Positions 12,158 through 25,000 of a DNA stretch of 64,000 bases are shown here, piece after piece. Position numbers and translations under genes: made by a program. Under the pieces are notes generated by a model. It was not told the DNA's origin and did no database searches. It saw nothing but the letters and a program-made list of their open reading frames with translations. Every line of letters begins with the position of its first letter. Positions within the stretch are counted from its first letter, which is position 1. The stretch comes from Amoebophrya sp. A120 (lineage: Eukaryota > Sar > Dinophyceae > Syndiniales > Amoebophryaceae): NCBI GenBank assembly GCA_905178155.1, contig CAJINV010000009.1:2333373-2397372 (forward strand), read 5' to 3'.

Positions 12158-13293
12158 CTAGGCGATGTACTTCTGATCCTCGTCGGGGACGATATCAGCG
12201 CGGTCAGTGTCGATGCGACTCGACCTCAGTTCGTCCGAAGGTTCCGGTTGCTCCGCATTCACGCTCACTTTGCCCTTCTTCGCGGCTTGCTCTGACAGCG
12301 CCTCGGCCTTGATTTGAGCGAAGTAGGAATCGCTGTGAGGGCGGTACCTGATGCATATTCGTGAATGTCTGCATCACGTGGTTCCGCGACGCAACATCCA
12401 GCCACAGTAAACGTCTTCACGCTCAGTCAATGTAGAATCGAATGGGAATGCCAACGCGATCGCGAACCTCACTCACTACTGTAGAGTAGGTAGCGTGCCC
12501 GTTCTCAAGAAGTTGTACGAACATGAACTAATAAATAAATTTCCTTTACCCTGGAATGTCGCTGGTTCCGGAAATCAGAGACAGACGCTCTTCGTCAATT
12601 TCAATCTTGACCTTCTTGCACCGCACGAAGAGGTAGGTACCAACCACAATGACGAGTACCACCGAGAGGGCCGTGACGATAACGATCATCAGGATGTTGC
12701 TCCCCGATGGAGCGGTTTCTCCCTTCTGTTTTCCATAGATTTGCATGGATTTTGGCTTTTTTTCATTTTGATTTTTGTTTTTTAGCCAAGGCTTGCGTAG
12801 AAGTGGAAGTCATCCGCTCACTACTTCGTAAGAACGTGAAATATCCGTGCGGATCTATCATGCAAGTGCCGCTGCACTAGATGATCTAGAAGTGCAGGTC
12901 ATACTATATCGCGTAGAAAATGAAAACGGAGGCTACTGTAAGTATCGTTGTAATTTAAAGTAAGTACTTACATACCTTTTCCTCTTCGTCCGATCGTTGC
13001 TTCAGCTCTTTCATGATTTGCATGACCAGTTCCCGCTGCTCGGTCTTCTTCGATTCTCCCGTTTCCGTGAAGGACGCTGGCAGGTTGGCGGTCGGCACCG
13101 GCTTCACCACCGACGCACGCAGGTTTCCGGACGAGGCGCTGGTGTCCGCCGACGCTCGGACCTCAATTTCCACACTGCTGGCATGGCCTGCGTCTTCCCC
13201 TTCCACCATTTCGCGTCCCAGTACCTCTCGCTGTTCGAAGTGGGAAGCAAGGAGGAAAAACAGAAAGGAGTTGAAATGGCGACGCCCCAACAT
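12158..13293 (-). CDS. Type I single-span membrane protein
   Basis: Predicted 237-residue protein from exons 13293-12976, 12755-12550 and 12347-12158 (714 bases). Starts at ATG 13293 with a signal-peptide-like segment (basic MLGRRHF, then SFLFFLLAS). Residues 20-110 form a polar, acidic outer region. A single strong transmembrane helix follows (ILMIVIVTALSVVLVIVVG, about residues 125-147), then a basic anchor (RCKKVK) and a polar cytoplasmic tail of about 90 residues ending DEDQKYIA. Introns are GT-AG with perfect donor GTATGTAAG for the first; its acceptor is preceded by A-rich sequence (GAAAAAAAG). The family is not recognised. The arrangement suits a small surface or vesicle receptor, but no ligand-binding domain is visible. 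Confidence 0.75.
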
Positions 13294-13930
13294 CTTTATT
13301 CTTATTGCTCTTTCAAGTGTAAGTAGTTGTGATTTCGTTTCGAATTTCTTTCCCGTCAGCGACGCTTTTACATTGCGTGCCCTCCCTGTAAGTGTTAGCG
13401 GTCAATCTCCTTTCACATCAGTAGGTGTGCACTTACATACGATGACAGTCACAGGTTTTTTCAACGTAAATGTAAATGAGAGATACCAATCGTTGATGAC
13501 CACGAGAACGTAACGGGATCCCACTACAACGAGCAGGAGAATACGAAACGACCTACACCTATATGATATCCTTTTACGAAATCCCAGATCTTCCTCCACG
13601 ACATATCCTCCACAGAAAATTGTGGATTTCAAGTTTCAGACGATCGACTTTGCATGTAGGCCCACGAGTTCGACACGTTCGAATGAGGACAGAACGTCCA
13701 TTCATCTCGCCAAAGACTATGTGTATGTCGAGGAATGCAAGCATAAAACTACCCCGGAAGTTCTGCGGTGTCGATACGATGGTAGCACGACGATAGAAGT
13801 CTGTTCGGAACACAGAACACAATGGCAAGTCACTGTCACGGTTATAAATGCATTTGAATGGTACACGTACATTTAGATTTACGCACATCGACGCTCACGC
13901 TCTGCCCCGGTGCTACAATTCAAACAATGC
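13294..13930. other. Intergenic stretch, nothing recognised
   Basis: Between the single-span membrane protein and the carrier gene. Open frames on both strands lack starts or domains. It should hold the 3' untranslated region of the carrier gene. Confidence 0.4.
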
Positions 13931-16900
13931 TCATGAAAGCCACTTTTTCAGCATGTCGTTTACGTTGAAGCTAATTGCGACGGAAATGGGTCCTTTGATG
14001 TAGTTCATGCTTAAGCCCTTGAACAGACCTCTCCTGAGCCCTTCGGTCCGGTAGATTTTTCGAATCGCGTCGAATTCGTTGCGGTACGTATTCGCCGGCA
14101 TCACTTGCATGCGGCGCCGCGTAATGTCCAGGGGGTACGTCGCCGACTGCGCTACCAGTCCGGCCGTTGCGCCCGCGATGAGCCGCAGCCAAATCATGTG
14201 CCAATCGTCTGATGGGTTGGCCGAGCCTCCCGACGTCGTCGACTTTGATGGCAGGATGTAGGTTTTCAGGTTCTCATAGATTCCGAACGACAACCCCGCG
14301 TAGGGCATGATGCCCAGCAGCGTGGGGCGCAGACCCTTGAACAAACTGGAGAATCCTTCGGCGTGGTACAAATGCTGAAAGCCCTGCGCGTACCCGTTGT
14401 AGAGCGGCTTTGTCCCCCAGTGCGCGGCCATGCGCGCCCGCATGAGGTCTAGCGGGTAGGTCAGCGTCGTGGCCACCATTCCAGACAGCGCGCCAGCGAG
14501 GAACCGCGCGATTACCTCACTGTTGCCGTTGTTCAACGTCGCAGGGGAGGATGATGACGCGGAGGGTACTTGTGAACTTCGAAGGTCCGCTGCTGAGAAA
14601 GAAGCTACCGGGGCGGCGAAACAGGTGGTCAGCAACGTGTGCTCGATCTCTGGGAATACTGTGAAAGAGATCCCCGCGTAGGGACAGACGCGCAGCAGCG
14701 TCGCGCCGTGCCCCCGCCAGAAACCCAGCACGCCATCGTTCTTGTAGATGTGCGTGGCCGTCTTGAAGGCGGCGGACCACGTAAAGGGCCGGCTGGGGTT
14801 CGTTTGATACAGAATCTTCACGCGGTCTCCCGGAGCAATCACCGTTTTCGCACACGCACCGGCCACGGAACCGCAACAGAGTCGCTGCATCGGGGTGAGT
14901 GGCGCTGGCGCTTTTGTGGCGGTGCTGGTGCTGCTACTCGTAGACGATTCTGCTGTGCCGTGTCGTGTTTGCTCATCCGCGTCGTGCGCGGCTTTTTCAT
15001 GATGCCCCCGACCACGTTCCGTCGCCCCAGTTCCACCCGCGCCCCCCAAATTGGAATTGCCTGGGCAGGACGAATCAGACATGCGGCTCACGGAGGAAGA
15101 GGTACTTGTCGACGAAGTAAACTGATTTAGCTCTTCGGCCGCACTGCGACTTGCGTTCGACGGTCGCTGCAGGTCCTCCTGTACTTCCGGGCCTTGATCG
15201 ACGTGGCGATGCCCTCGAACACTGTCCGTCGTCGTGGTCCCATGTTCCCATGCGGCGGCGCGGGTAAAACTCTCCCGATCGGGCGGGAGCTGGTCCGTGT
15301 TCTCCTTGACGCGGTAGAACGTCGGCGTGCTTCGCTTCCGCCGTAAGTAATCCACCGGTGTCGGATCTGTCGTCGTCTCGTGGTCTTGCTCGATCAGATG
15401 GCCTTGCGACGGCAAGGGCGGACGGAATGACGAGCGCGTCCGAAGCAGACTGGTGCTGGACTGCGGTTTGCTACTTTCCGAGTTGTTGCCTGCCCGAGTA
15501 GTGGCTTCCTCGGCAGAAAGTGGGCGTGGTACTTCTGCACGTGCGCCAGATGTTGAGATTGTTTGTGCACTCAAAACTGATGTCCCTTCTGGTGCAGCCG
15601 GCGCACCACTACCGATATTAATCCGGGAAGGTGCAGAATAATGTTGACCAGCGGAAATTTGCGTATGCTGCTCGTCCACTTGCCGCTGGACCAGGAAGTT
15701 TTTGATGACGTCGTTGGAGGTGAAGGTTACTGCAGCGGCGATCGGTCCCTTGATCAGCGTGACGCTGCTGCCCTTGAACAGGCCCTGGCGCAAGCCCTCG
15801 GTTAGATAAATGTCGACAAAGATCCGGATGAACGACGGCCACTCCATCGCGAGTGACCCACGGATCGACCGCTGCCGGGAAAAAGCGGAGCTCGAAGACG
15901 CCGAGGAAGATGGTTGCACTTGCTTAACGGGGGTGTTAGAGCCCACGGCCGGAGGCTGAGTATTAGCGGCTGAATTCGTGTTGCGAACAGCAGTTACCCC
16001 TGCTCGGTCCATCTGATTCTCCGCCGCCTTCGAAGAAGAAAAAGTGCGCTGAAAAGCACGGTCCGCGTACGAATCGCGCTCCTGTACTTGCATTCGGCGG
16101 CGGACCACGTGAAAGGGGTAGCTGACGTACTGCCCGACTAAGCCACCAAGACCCCCGAGAAAAAGCCGCACCGGCAGCGGCACGTTCTGGGCCGCTGCTG
16201 CACCCGCGTCGGAGTCTGTCGTCGTGTCGGTCATCTGCTCCACATAGTATGCCTTTCCGGCTTCGAAAATCCCAAACGATAAACCGCTGTACGGCACGAT
16301 GCCAAGCAGAGTCGGCGCTAGCCCGCGAGTCAGTGCAAGCGGCCCTTCGAGGCTGCAGATTTCGCGCAGAGCGGCGACGGTGCTGCTGTACCGGGGGTCG
16401 ATGCTCCAGTGTGCGGCCATTCGGGCCCGGATTAGATCGAGCGGGTATGTGAGTGTGGTTGCGGTGCAGCCGGCCGCGGCACCGGCAGCGAACTTCGCAT
16501 AGCCTGGAGACAAACTGCCGCGGAAGTACTGGTCATACGTGGGAAACGTCGTGAACTGGATGCCCGCATACGGTACCGACCGAACGGCCACGGTTGCATT
16601 GCCGCGCCATAGTCCAAGCAGTCCGGTATTGCGGTATATCGTGCGGCCGGTTTTGATGGCGCTGCTTAACGTGAAAGCACGGTCCGGATTCACCTGAGAT
16701 GTGAGAGGCGGGGAAAGTGCGACTTATGCGCTCGTTTCTGCCTTATTTTCATTCTGTTGAATTCTATATAAGTACTCCAAACGTCAGATACGAGCCCTCG
16801 GCAGACATGAAGAACCGAACCGATACCAACGTGCAGCTAGGAACAGGTCACGCAGGGCCAAACTCAAAGAAAAAAATACTTGATACAGAATGCGCACGCG

Positions 16901-17326
16901 ATCTAGAGGGGCTGTCGCTGTTTTACCGGCAAGACCTGCGACACTTCCCGAACAGAAAAGCATCGCTCGGGACAACGGCGGGCTTGGAGCAGGACCACCG
17001 GCTGAAAAAGGCGCGCTGGTTGAGGAAGACGAGGAACCCGTGCTACCCCCTTCCTCGCCACGCGGGGTGGAAGGTCTGCGAGGATCGCTGGGCAGCCGAC
17101 CCAAGCGCGCTTCCCAATTACCGACAGCGTCCCGCTCCATGTTACCCGGAGTATTCGGCCATGCGGCGGTTCCAATTTCCGAGTTCGTTACGTTGTGATC
17201 GCTTTCATCATCAACCGCATCTCCATCACCGGATCTGCTGTCGCCCACAAGAATACTCGTGCTAACCGGATCTTCTGACCCTCCGCCCCCGGTCGGACTT
17301 GGAACTATCGTTCTCGGTGACGACAT
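13931..17326 (-). CDS. Fused double mitochondrial carrier, CoA/adenine nucleotide carrier-like
   Basis: Predicted 1069-residue protein; exons 17326-16880 and 16693-13931 joined by a GT-AG intron inside the first carrier repeat. It contains two complete SLC25 carriers in tandem. Carrier 1 spans about residues 119-480 with signatures APLDRVRILYQ, TYPLDLIRARM and SYPFHVVRRRM; carrier 2 spans about 745-1069 with APGDRVKILYQ, TYPLDLMRARM and TYPLDITRRRM. Sequence style (LTYPLDLxRARMA, PYAGLSF, SMNYIKGPISVAISF) is closest to SLC25A42/SLC25A16, which exchange coenzyme A and ADP across the inner mitochondrial membrane. An ordinary carrier has about 300 residues, so this is a true double unit with about 12 spans. 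The third signature of carrier 1 has His where the acidic residue of Px[DE] should be, and an insertion of about 60 residues splits that repeat. A Ser/Thr-rich linker of about 250 residues joins the halves. Start at ATG 17326. Confidence 0.9.
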
Positions 17327-18143
17327 GAGACACGATATTCCTGGATATTCACCAGCACTGACTAATTTGAAACTTGAAGAGCCACGAGCAAGAAGAAACG
17401 CAATTGATTACATCGCGAACAAGAGGCACCGATACATAGCTGTAGTGGGACAATAAACGTATGTTTGTTTTCTCTCGCGACTGCGAGATGAACCTCATGC
17501 GACGTCGGAATAAAGTAACTTGGCTTTTACTTCCTCTGTAGCAGCACGAGGCCACGATGACACGACGGCGACCGTCTCTCCTACTTCACGGCGATGATGC
17601 GCACATCTTTATATGATGCTACTCGCTGCGCGCTACACAGCGAAGTGCACAAAGCAAAATGGGACACGAAGTTGTGCGCTCCTCGTCGTATTCATTTTGA
17701 ATCGTATGTGTACATGCTTCCACAATCAATGAAACATAATGTTTGGCTGAAGCGCCTGTGTTACGCTCCTGTCCCCTTTAGCGTCAAAATCTTTGCACTC
17801 ACCACACAGAGCCACATCCTCTGGGCGCAGCTGCTTCGTCCAAAATATGTGATACCATTTGCTTACGATCTAAATTTGCTTACTGTTCCAATTTGCTTAC
17901 TGATCTAAAAATACCTAACATTTGCCATTAGAAAAAAGAATAAGATGTGTTGATGCCATTAGAAAAAAGAATAAAATGTTGTCAGAAACAGCTGCGCTAA
18001 AAAAATTCGGTCAAGAAACGTCCGACTACTGAATTCTTAGGGCAGAAAACAAAACGGGCAGCGTAGCTACAGCAGCACAGCGCAAAATATTTGCTGTCGA
18101 TTGTTCAAGCGTATTGTACACAAAAATCTAAAAACTAGCACAT
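17327..18143. other. Intergenic stretch, nothing recognised
   Basis: Separates the carrier gene from the coiled-coil gene. A 14-base sequence (gccattagaaaaaa) is repeated directly near 17922 and 17953. No open frame has support. Confidence 0.4.
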
Positions 18144-21110
18144 TTAGGATTCCTCGCTGAGGATCTTGTAGGCCTCCTTCAAGGCGGCAATCTCCTCCTC
18201 CCGCTTAGCGACCCGCTCTTCGTAGCTGACCTTCTTGACCACACACATCGGCTGCAGAGAGGACCAGTAGTCCTGTGCGGCTTTCAAAGACTTCGCCTTG
18301 CCCGCGAGCGCCTTTTCGGTGCGGGCGATCTCGGCGTCGAGTTTGATCACCTCAATTTTTGTATCGCTGAGGTCGTCCCGGTTTTTTTCGAGCTGCTTCT
18401 TGCTCACCGCCATGAACTCCTTGTAGGTGGTGGAAGCCATGGCTTCCGCCGCCTTGGTGTCAGACTCGAGCTCGCTGAACTTGGCCTCGATCGTCTGCAT
18501 CAAACCGATGACGCCCGTGCTCTCACCGCCCATGCCGCCGTAGCTCGCGATCACCGGGGCCTGCTTGGTCTGGAGCAGTGCCGGCTCCTCGTCACCGCCA
18601 TAGAACTATCAAAGTGAAAAAAGCCCCCACCCCATATCGGAAACGGAAGATGCGCGAATTTGTGATGCTGTATTTGAGTACACAAATAAACTTGTATTGC
18701 TAGAAGGCCAAGAGACGAAGCTGCGGCCTAAATTGCAGGTAATCTGTCATGCTGTTCCCCACTTCCAGTTGCCTCCTGTCATCCTGGAGCTGCAAGGCTT
18801 TCCCACGCTCGACAGCACTACAGTCCGCATCTTTTGCCTTCTAGCATCAGAAAGCTGATTTGTGACCACAAATCTGCATCACAGATTTCTGTTTTGATAT
18901 GGGGAGGGGGCATTTTTCATTGAAATAAGAACTCTTCCAGAACCTCGATGGCCTTGGCGACGGCCTGCTGGGCGGCGCTGGCCTCGGCGATGGTTTCTGT
19001 GATGCAAAAATGGGATTAAGTTCTATGTATTTCCTCTCTTAGAAAAAGAACATCAATCAAAATCGCAATGCAATATTCCGGCTGCATTTCAAGAAGCTTG
19101 TACACAGGAAGTACCTTCGTTCTCCTTCTTTTCCGCAGTTCTTTCCGCGGTTGTGTCCGCGACCGTCTTCTTGAGCTCCGCGGTCTCCGTCTGCAGTCGC
19201 TTGATTTCCTCTTGCGCGTTCGCCTTCTTCGCTTCCAGACCCTCCTTCTTTGCGGCTAAAGCGTCGACTTCGCCCTGGTACGTATCGCGATCCTTCTCGG
19301 TGGTGGACAGCTCTTTATCGCACCACTCCTTGTGGGCCTGCTCCTGGGCGGCTTCCTCCTCCAGCGTGGTGATCATCTCTTTTATCATGCCGATGATCTT
19401 GTCAAAAGTACCGCCGGTCAACATAGAAACCGAGATCATGGACAACCGCGGGCTGTTGTGCACGCTCGACAGCTTTTCCTGCACTAGTTGCAATCTCGGG
19501 GACAGCTTGCTGCCCGTGAAAGACTGCTTCGAGCTCGTCGAGATCTGCAAAAAGCTCTTCGCCTTTTGCACGAGGCCCGGAATGTGCTTGTCCGCGCCCG
19601 TAGTGACGGCGTCGCCCTTCATAATGTCAACGGCCTTGTTCAGTGCGTCGAGCTCCTGTGTGCGGACCTTCTGGTTCTGCGCGAAGGAATCCGATTGGGC
19701 TTTAAAGTACATCCCCGTCTCCTTCTTCAGCTTTTCCGCGGAGGCCAAAGCGTCCGTCGCAGTCTCTTCCTTGGAAGCGCACTCGCCCGACTTCGCTTCT
19801 GCCTCGCCCTTCTGCTGCGTCTTGCTGGAGATGTCGCGCTCGATGTTCTCGATCTCGTTGTCCATGTCCATTTTGAACATTTGGAAGGCATGCACCTGGT
19901 TCGAGTTCCCCGTTTGCGCATCCTTCAGCTGCTTGCTGAAGTCGGCGAGCAGGTCTTCCAACATCTGGAGTAGGCCACCTTTCGGGATTTAAATTATCGA
20001 AATTACAAAGAGAAAGAAATGAGTTTTACTATAAATATTTTCGAAAAATTGCATCTTTCTGTATCGTGAGTGTGTTTTTCGTTTTCCTCGAGTCCGAAAC
20101 CTGAAGTACCGCTCTGGTTCTCGTATGCGGTCTTCCCCGCCTGGGGCTGCTGCACGAAAGCTTCTAAATCTGCCTGCACGGTAGCTGGGAGCTTTCCCTG
20201 GAGGCTGGTCTGAATCGCGGCGACGGAGCCTGGCTCAGCCTTGATAACCTGAATCGCCCGGGTCAGCGCGTCTACAGATTCCATCAGATCTTTTTATGGA
20301 TTGTAAAAGTGTCTGGGTCTGGAAGATTGTCAGATTTGTGATGCAGCTTTTCCATGACCCGCGAGGTCTGGAATGCAGGACCTAGCATGACAGATTTTGC
20401 GCGATCTCTCTCATGCCTACCCTGCATGAGAAACTCCCTCCCGACTTGGTCAAAACTGGACCACTTTTGGTAATCATGCAACACAGATTTTTGCATGCTT
20501 CAGATTTAGCATGACAAGTTGCATTCTTCCAGACCCAGACATTTTTACATTTGATACTTTTTCCTCCTTGACGAAAGCTGCCTGTGCCTCTTCTCTCGAA
20601 GCCTTCTTTGCGGCGAGCTCAGCCGCATTGTCTGCGTTCTCTTTCTGCAAGGCCTCTATTTCTCCCGCGAGCTCGGAAGCTTCAGCTGCACCCTGGTGTG
20701 AACAGATTGAACAAGGATGATTTTATTTTTGCCGCGATAGTGGATGCATTTCTTAAAACGCCCCAAAGTGCAGGATTCAAGCGCAAAAGTAACAGCAAAC
20801 CATTGACCACACGACGATACATGTAGCGCGGGCTGTAAAAGTCATGTACTGCTTCCTTGCAGGCTTGGTATTTTTCCACCATCTCCTTCTGATGCTCGAT
20901 TTCTATGCCAACCTCCGTCATGGTCTGGGCCACTGACTTTTCAATGGATTTAAAAATTGCCGCCTCCTTTGCCTTTCCCTCCTCGCCGTCTGCGATCATT
21001 TTAGACAGCATTTCCACCACCTTCCCAACAGCGTCGCCTTTAGATCGTATCTTCGAAGCATCAGCGACGGGCCACGCCAGCCCTAAGAGAACCGGACGTG
21101 GCAACCGCAT
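18144..21110 (-). CDS. Secreted coiled-coil protein with two introners
   Basis: Predicted 655-residue protein from exons 21110-20850, 20692-20557, 20289-20110, 19978-19115, 18996-18933 and 18606-18144 (1968 bases). Starts at ATG 21110 with a signal-like leader (MRLPRPVLLGLAWPVADA). The rest is almost entirely helical coiled coil, rich in Glu, Lys and Ala, with the recurrent pattern VGKVVEMLSKM, DLMESVDALTRAIQVIKAE, LLQMLEDLLADF and ERVAKREEEIAALKEAYKIL. I recall long families of such proteins in dinoflagellate genomes, generally unannotated; the exact family is not certain. Three introns are GT-AG. Two are introners: B2 between EEK and DLMESVD, and C1 inside EEFYGGDEEP; both removals restore frame. 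Without them the protein stops early. Function unknown; a structural secreted or vesicle matrix protein is plausible. Confidence 0.85.
18607..18927. mobile_element. Introner element C1 (321 bp)
   Basis: Perfect duplications AGAAC at 18602-18606 and 18928-18932. Left end TATCAAAGTGAAAAAAGCCC then CCCATATCGG; right end GATATGGGGAGGGGG, CATTTTTCATTGAAATA. Internal TGTCATGC present. In the coiled-coil gene; excision of element plus one copy joins GAGTTC to TATGGC in frame. Confidence 0.92.
20295..20556. mobile_element. Introner element B2 (262 bp)
   Basis: Perfect duplications CTTTT at 20290-20294 and 20557-20561. Left end TATGGATTGTAAAAGTGTCT, then GGGTCTGGAAGA; right end TCTTCCAGACCCAGACATTT, TTACATTTGATA. 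Internal GCATGACA words. In the coiled-coil gene. Confidence 0.92.
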
Positions 21111-22095
21111 CCTTCTGAAATCCGAAATCTCTAACAACCCCCGTCCGACCTACGATTGCGCCGCATACCTTAGTTCCATCAGAAGGATGAGGATCGTGCA
21201 CAAACTCAAAAGCACAACGAAAGGCACAAAAAACGACAAGGTTAAGATCCTTTTCTTTCTGTCAAAACGAAAACCGAGCCAAGCCTCGGTAATTACAGAT
21301 GAAGATCCCGGTACAATGAGGGAGGCGGAGGACCGCCATAATGCTGCATCAATTGCAGATATTCGAATTGAAACGAACAGCATAGTTCTAAAAGTCTTCA
21401 AAAATTCCAATGCGGCACGAGAAAGGAACAACCCCCTATGCGAGAAGAGACAAAAATCCATGTCAAAACCGGGACTCATTTGGATCTGCGGCCCGTCGCC
21501 AACGGTGTGTAGAAGTATACAAGCACATTCGGAATCCAGCCTTCGTGAAAATTCTGGTCGATTTTCGTGGAAATCGAGAGGAGCTGTGTTCTCAACCAAT
21601 CTAAAGACTCTTAGAAGAAACATTTGACATTATCGTACTCGCATTTTTCAAAACGTAAATTTTGGCAAATCAACAATTCTGGTCGAAGATCCTCAATTCT
21701 AAAGCAAAGAAGTGTTAATCCTGAAACGAATGTCTAGATCTAAATCGAACGGTTTTTTGGTTGAAAAAATGAAAAATACCGCGGCTTTGTATATCTCCCA
21801 GTGTCACCGAGGTGCAACATCAGACCGCGTTGTGTCCGCGATTGGCGAATACTTCTGCAGAAGTGTTGAAACGACGAACAAGTGTCATCTTTTTATACAG
21901 GGGTTCGTGGAAATGACACCGCTCGCTCCGAACGACTTCTGCCTAGGACTACGACTAGAAACGGGTCGTACTCCTATTATCGCTCTACTGCTTTAGGTGG
22001 AACGAAGTTTAGGGAAGACAGGATTTAAATTTTTTAGATGTAATAGACCGTCGCATGTTTTACAGCCTTTTTGTTTTCCGCCGACGTTCGTTCCT
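21111..22095. other. Intergenic stretch upstream of the coiled-coil gene
   Basis: Mostly unexplained. One minus-strand ATG-initiated frame is described separately (21150-21623). From 21624 to 22095 nothing is supported. Confidence 0.35.
21150..21623 (-). CDS. Uncertain open frame with C-terminal hydrophobic span
   Basis: Open frame of 157 codons starting at ATG 21623 and ending 40 bases before the start codon of the coiled-coil gene. The C-terminus is a strong hydrophobic segment (LTLSFFVPFVVLLSLCTIL), which would anchor it in a membrane. The body has no motif I know, and a longer open frame overlaps it on the plus strand, so it could be chance. Not joined to any exon by a convincing splice site. 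Confidence 0.25.
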   Translation of the reverse strand: MFLLRVFRLVENTAPLDFHENRPEFSRRLDSECACILLHTVGDGPQIQMSPGFDMDFCLFSHRGLFLSRAALEFLKTFRTMLFVSIRISAIDAALWRSSASLIVPGSSSVITEAWLGFRFDRKKRILTLSFFVPFVVLLSLCTILILLMELRYAAQS

Positions 22096-25000
22096 CTACG
22101 CCATCGGCTCGTCTTCGAGCAAGTGGGTCCGAAGCTTCCCCGAAAAAATATCCTCCGACACCAGTAGTGGCCCCGATGACTTCATCAGAATCTTGCGATT
22201 TTGTTCATCTACATGCGAAGCTCCGCTACTCGCTGCTTCTTCTCCGGCGCCTTCCTGAGCGCTTGCTTCTTCGGTATTTTGTTCTGTCGGAAGTAGATGT
22301 CCCCCCGACTGGGACTGGTCACTGTTTGGCGTTGTTTTGCTCCTGCCAGAAGTGCCGCCGAAAACTGTATGAACCAAGGATGATATTGGGGATACAACCG
22401 CATCCTCCAACGAGGCGCCCTGCTCTACAGTTGTTCCCGCACCAGCGCGCTTCTTTTCTTTCTGCATGAAACTAGATCCGCCACTTGTAGCACCGCCGGC
22501 ATCATTCGTGCCCGGATAGATCATGCGCATGTGGAAGCCGCCCTTTTCCGTCTTCTCGATGGTTGTGATTGGTTTGGGAATCTTCGACTTTTTCTTCTTT
22601 TCCGGTGGAGGGGGTGCAGGTTTTTCTTCTTTTTTTTCATCCTTGTCTTTCTCGCTGTCGGGCGCGGGTGCCGGCGGGGGCTCTTTCGCCTCACGCTGCA
22701 TCAAAGAGCCGCCACTTTCATGCGTTGGTGGATACACCATGCGGAGATGAAAGCCACCTTTTTCTGTCTTCCTTACTGTCGTAATTGGTTTCGGGATGGA
22801 GGCCTTTTTCTTTGTTACAGGAGGTGTTGCTGGTGGTGTGCTGCTCTTGGAGTTGTCTACTGGAGGCTTCCCTTCCGCTGATTTTTCGTCCTTTTGTTCT
22901 GCCTCGATGTCCGGACTAATTGCCTTGGCTTCTCGTTGCATCAGCGACCCGCCTGCGTCGTTTGCCCCAGGATACGTCATTCGCAGGTGGAAACCGCCGT
23001 TCTTTGTCTTCGTCATTGTCGTGATGGGTTTTGGAATTTTGGACTTTTTAGCCTTATCCTCTGCTACGTCCGATGGTTTGTTTTCCTTTTCCTGATCACC
23101 TTCCTTCTTTTCATCTACATTTTGGCTATCATCTGTCGACCCACCAGCAGGATTCGTCGCAGAGTTGCTGTTGCTGTTTGTCATCGCCTTCTTCTCCCGC
23201 TGCATCAAACTTGTGCCAGCGTCTCCCGTGGGTGGGTATTCCATGCGGATGTGAAAACCACCGTTTTCTGTCTTCTCGATGGTTGTTTTTGGTTTTGGGA
23301 CGTTCGACTTTTCCTGCGGTGCTGGAGTTGTGGCAGTACTGTTACTCGGTGTATTCTTCAACTCCTTTGCATCCCGCATCACATCCTCCGCTGCACGGAG
23401 GAGCGTGTTGCTGCGCACGACGCTGCTGTGAGACTTTTCTGCAAGGAACTTGTCCATCTTCTCGACGCCCGTTTTCGATGTCGCCATGGACGAGGATGAA
23501 GACTTTTTCGCTACTGAACTCTTCTCAATTAGGGCCGTTTTCTGCCAGTCTAGGCCCTTCTTCGGGAAGTTGCGTTTCTTCTGGGCAAGCGTCGAGTTGT
23601 TCCCTGAAGTGCTGCTTTCTTCCTCTGACTCCTGCTCTTCCTTTTGCGCTTCTTCAAGAATGTCCGTTACGTGCTTCATGCACTTGTCGGATACCAAATC
23701 TGGCGAGTTTTTGGTAGATGTTTGTTAGATATGATTTCTTCACTCATGCATTTTTTTTTCTACTCATCAGTTGTAATATGAAGAAAATTCAACAAATGAT
23801 TACAGTGGTTGCAAAGCAGTGATTCTCACAATTCGTCCGAGAGACATACTATACCTCCCATGTTCGTGATCATGGCGGCTTCTGCAATCATTCTGTCCAA
23901 CGCGGAGAAGAGAGGATCCTGGCAAAAGTCATTCAGCTCCTTGGCCAGCGTTTCGTTGAAACGGAGCGCGTAGAACACACCCAAATCGCTTTCAATGCTC
24001 CAGATGTTGTCCATGATACTTGCATCTTTGCCGTTCTTCTCGTACTCACGCTGTAAGAAGCTGCCGCTACCTGAAACACGAGCGAGAGACGTAAAAAGAT
24101 TTTCGATGCGAGGAGCAGTGAAACAGGCCGCCTGCTCGTCCTCTTCCAATGAATAGTAACAAGACACCGATCCTTATATCATTATCATGCCAATGTTGAT
24201 TTGCATTCAGCATTAGCATCAAAGTAATGAATCACTCCGTTCTTCACTGAAAGAGGTAAGTAGATTGAATACTTGCCGACTGTGAAAGGACGAGCGCGTT
24301 CCCGCCAGCTGCACTTGCGGTGGTAGCCCCGCAGTCGGATTCCCTCGCGACCTTGGGAATGAAAAACTTGCGGAATTCGGTCATTGTCGTCACCAAGCAG
24401 CCGTTGACGCGCTTGATCACCAGTCCGGGTACGAGCGTTTCCCCGGCTTCACTCCCGTGCTTCACGTGGGCCAGCGCTACGTGAGGATGGATGATCTCGT
24501 TTGGCAGCAACCACCGTGCAACCGTCGGCATGCCCGGATTCGCGGCAATCAGGGCCTCGAGAAGATTCGTAGACAGCATGTTGAAGGTCATTCCACCGAA
24601 AGACTCGTACTCCAGCTGAAATGGGTTGGTTTTGGAAAAGAAGTAGCTGGCATGCTGTTCCTCCCACCTATCGCATAGTGAAAGCAGTAGGAACAACTAC
24701 CCCCTCGCACAGTCGGGAACGAAATGATCCAAAACCAATGCATTGTACGAACCGCAACTGCGCTTTCTTCATAGCACGACCAGAAAATGTGCATCCTCAT
24801 GTTGACCTAGACCTTGACACGACCGCATAACAAGTTTTTATTGTATTTTCTTTTTTATACGCAAAAAATACGTCTTGTGGCGCGTAGGCCGGCTCGGGGA
24901 TGTACTTGATGCCCTGGTTGTAAATCTCGTTCCATGCGAGCGACACCGTGTGTGTCTTTTCCTGGCCGTCGCTGCACGTGACGAAGGTGACATTCCGGTA

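Noticed and set aside
22096-24172. Treating the repeat-domain region as a gene separate from the protease
   Set aside because: No ATG or upstream signal is found at its left-hand start, while splice phases and total length fit continuation from the protease exons exactly. Transcript evidence could still overturn this.
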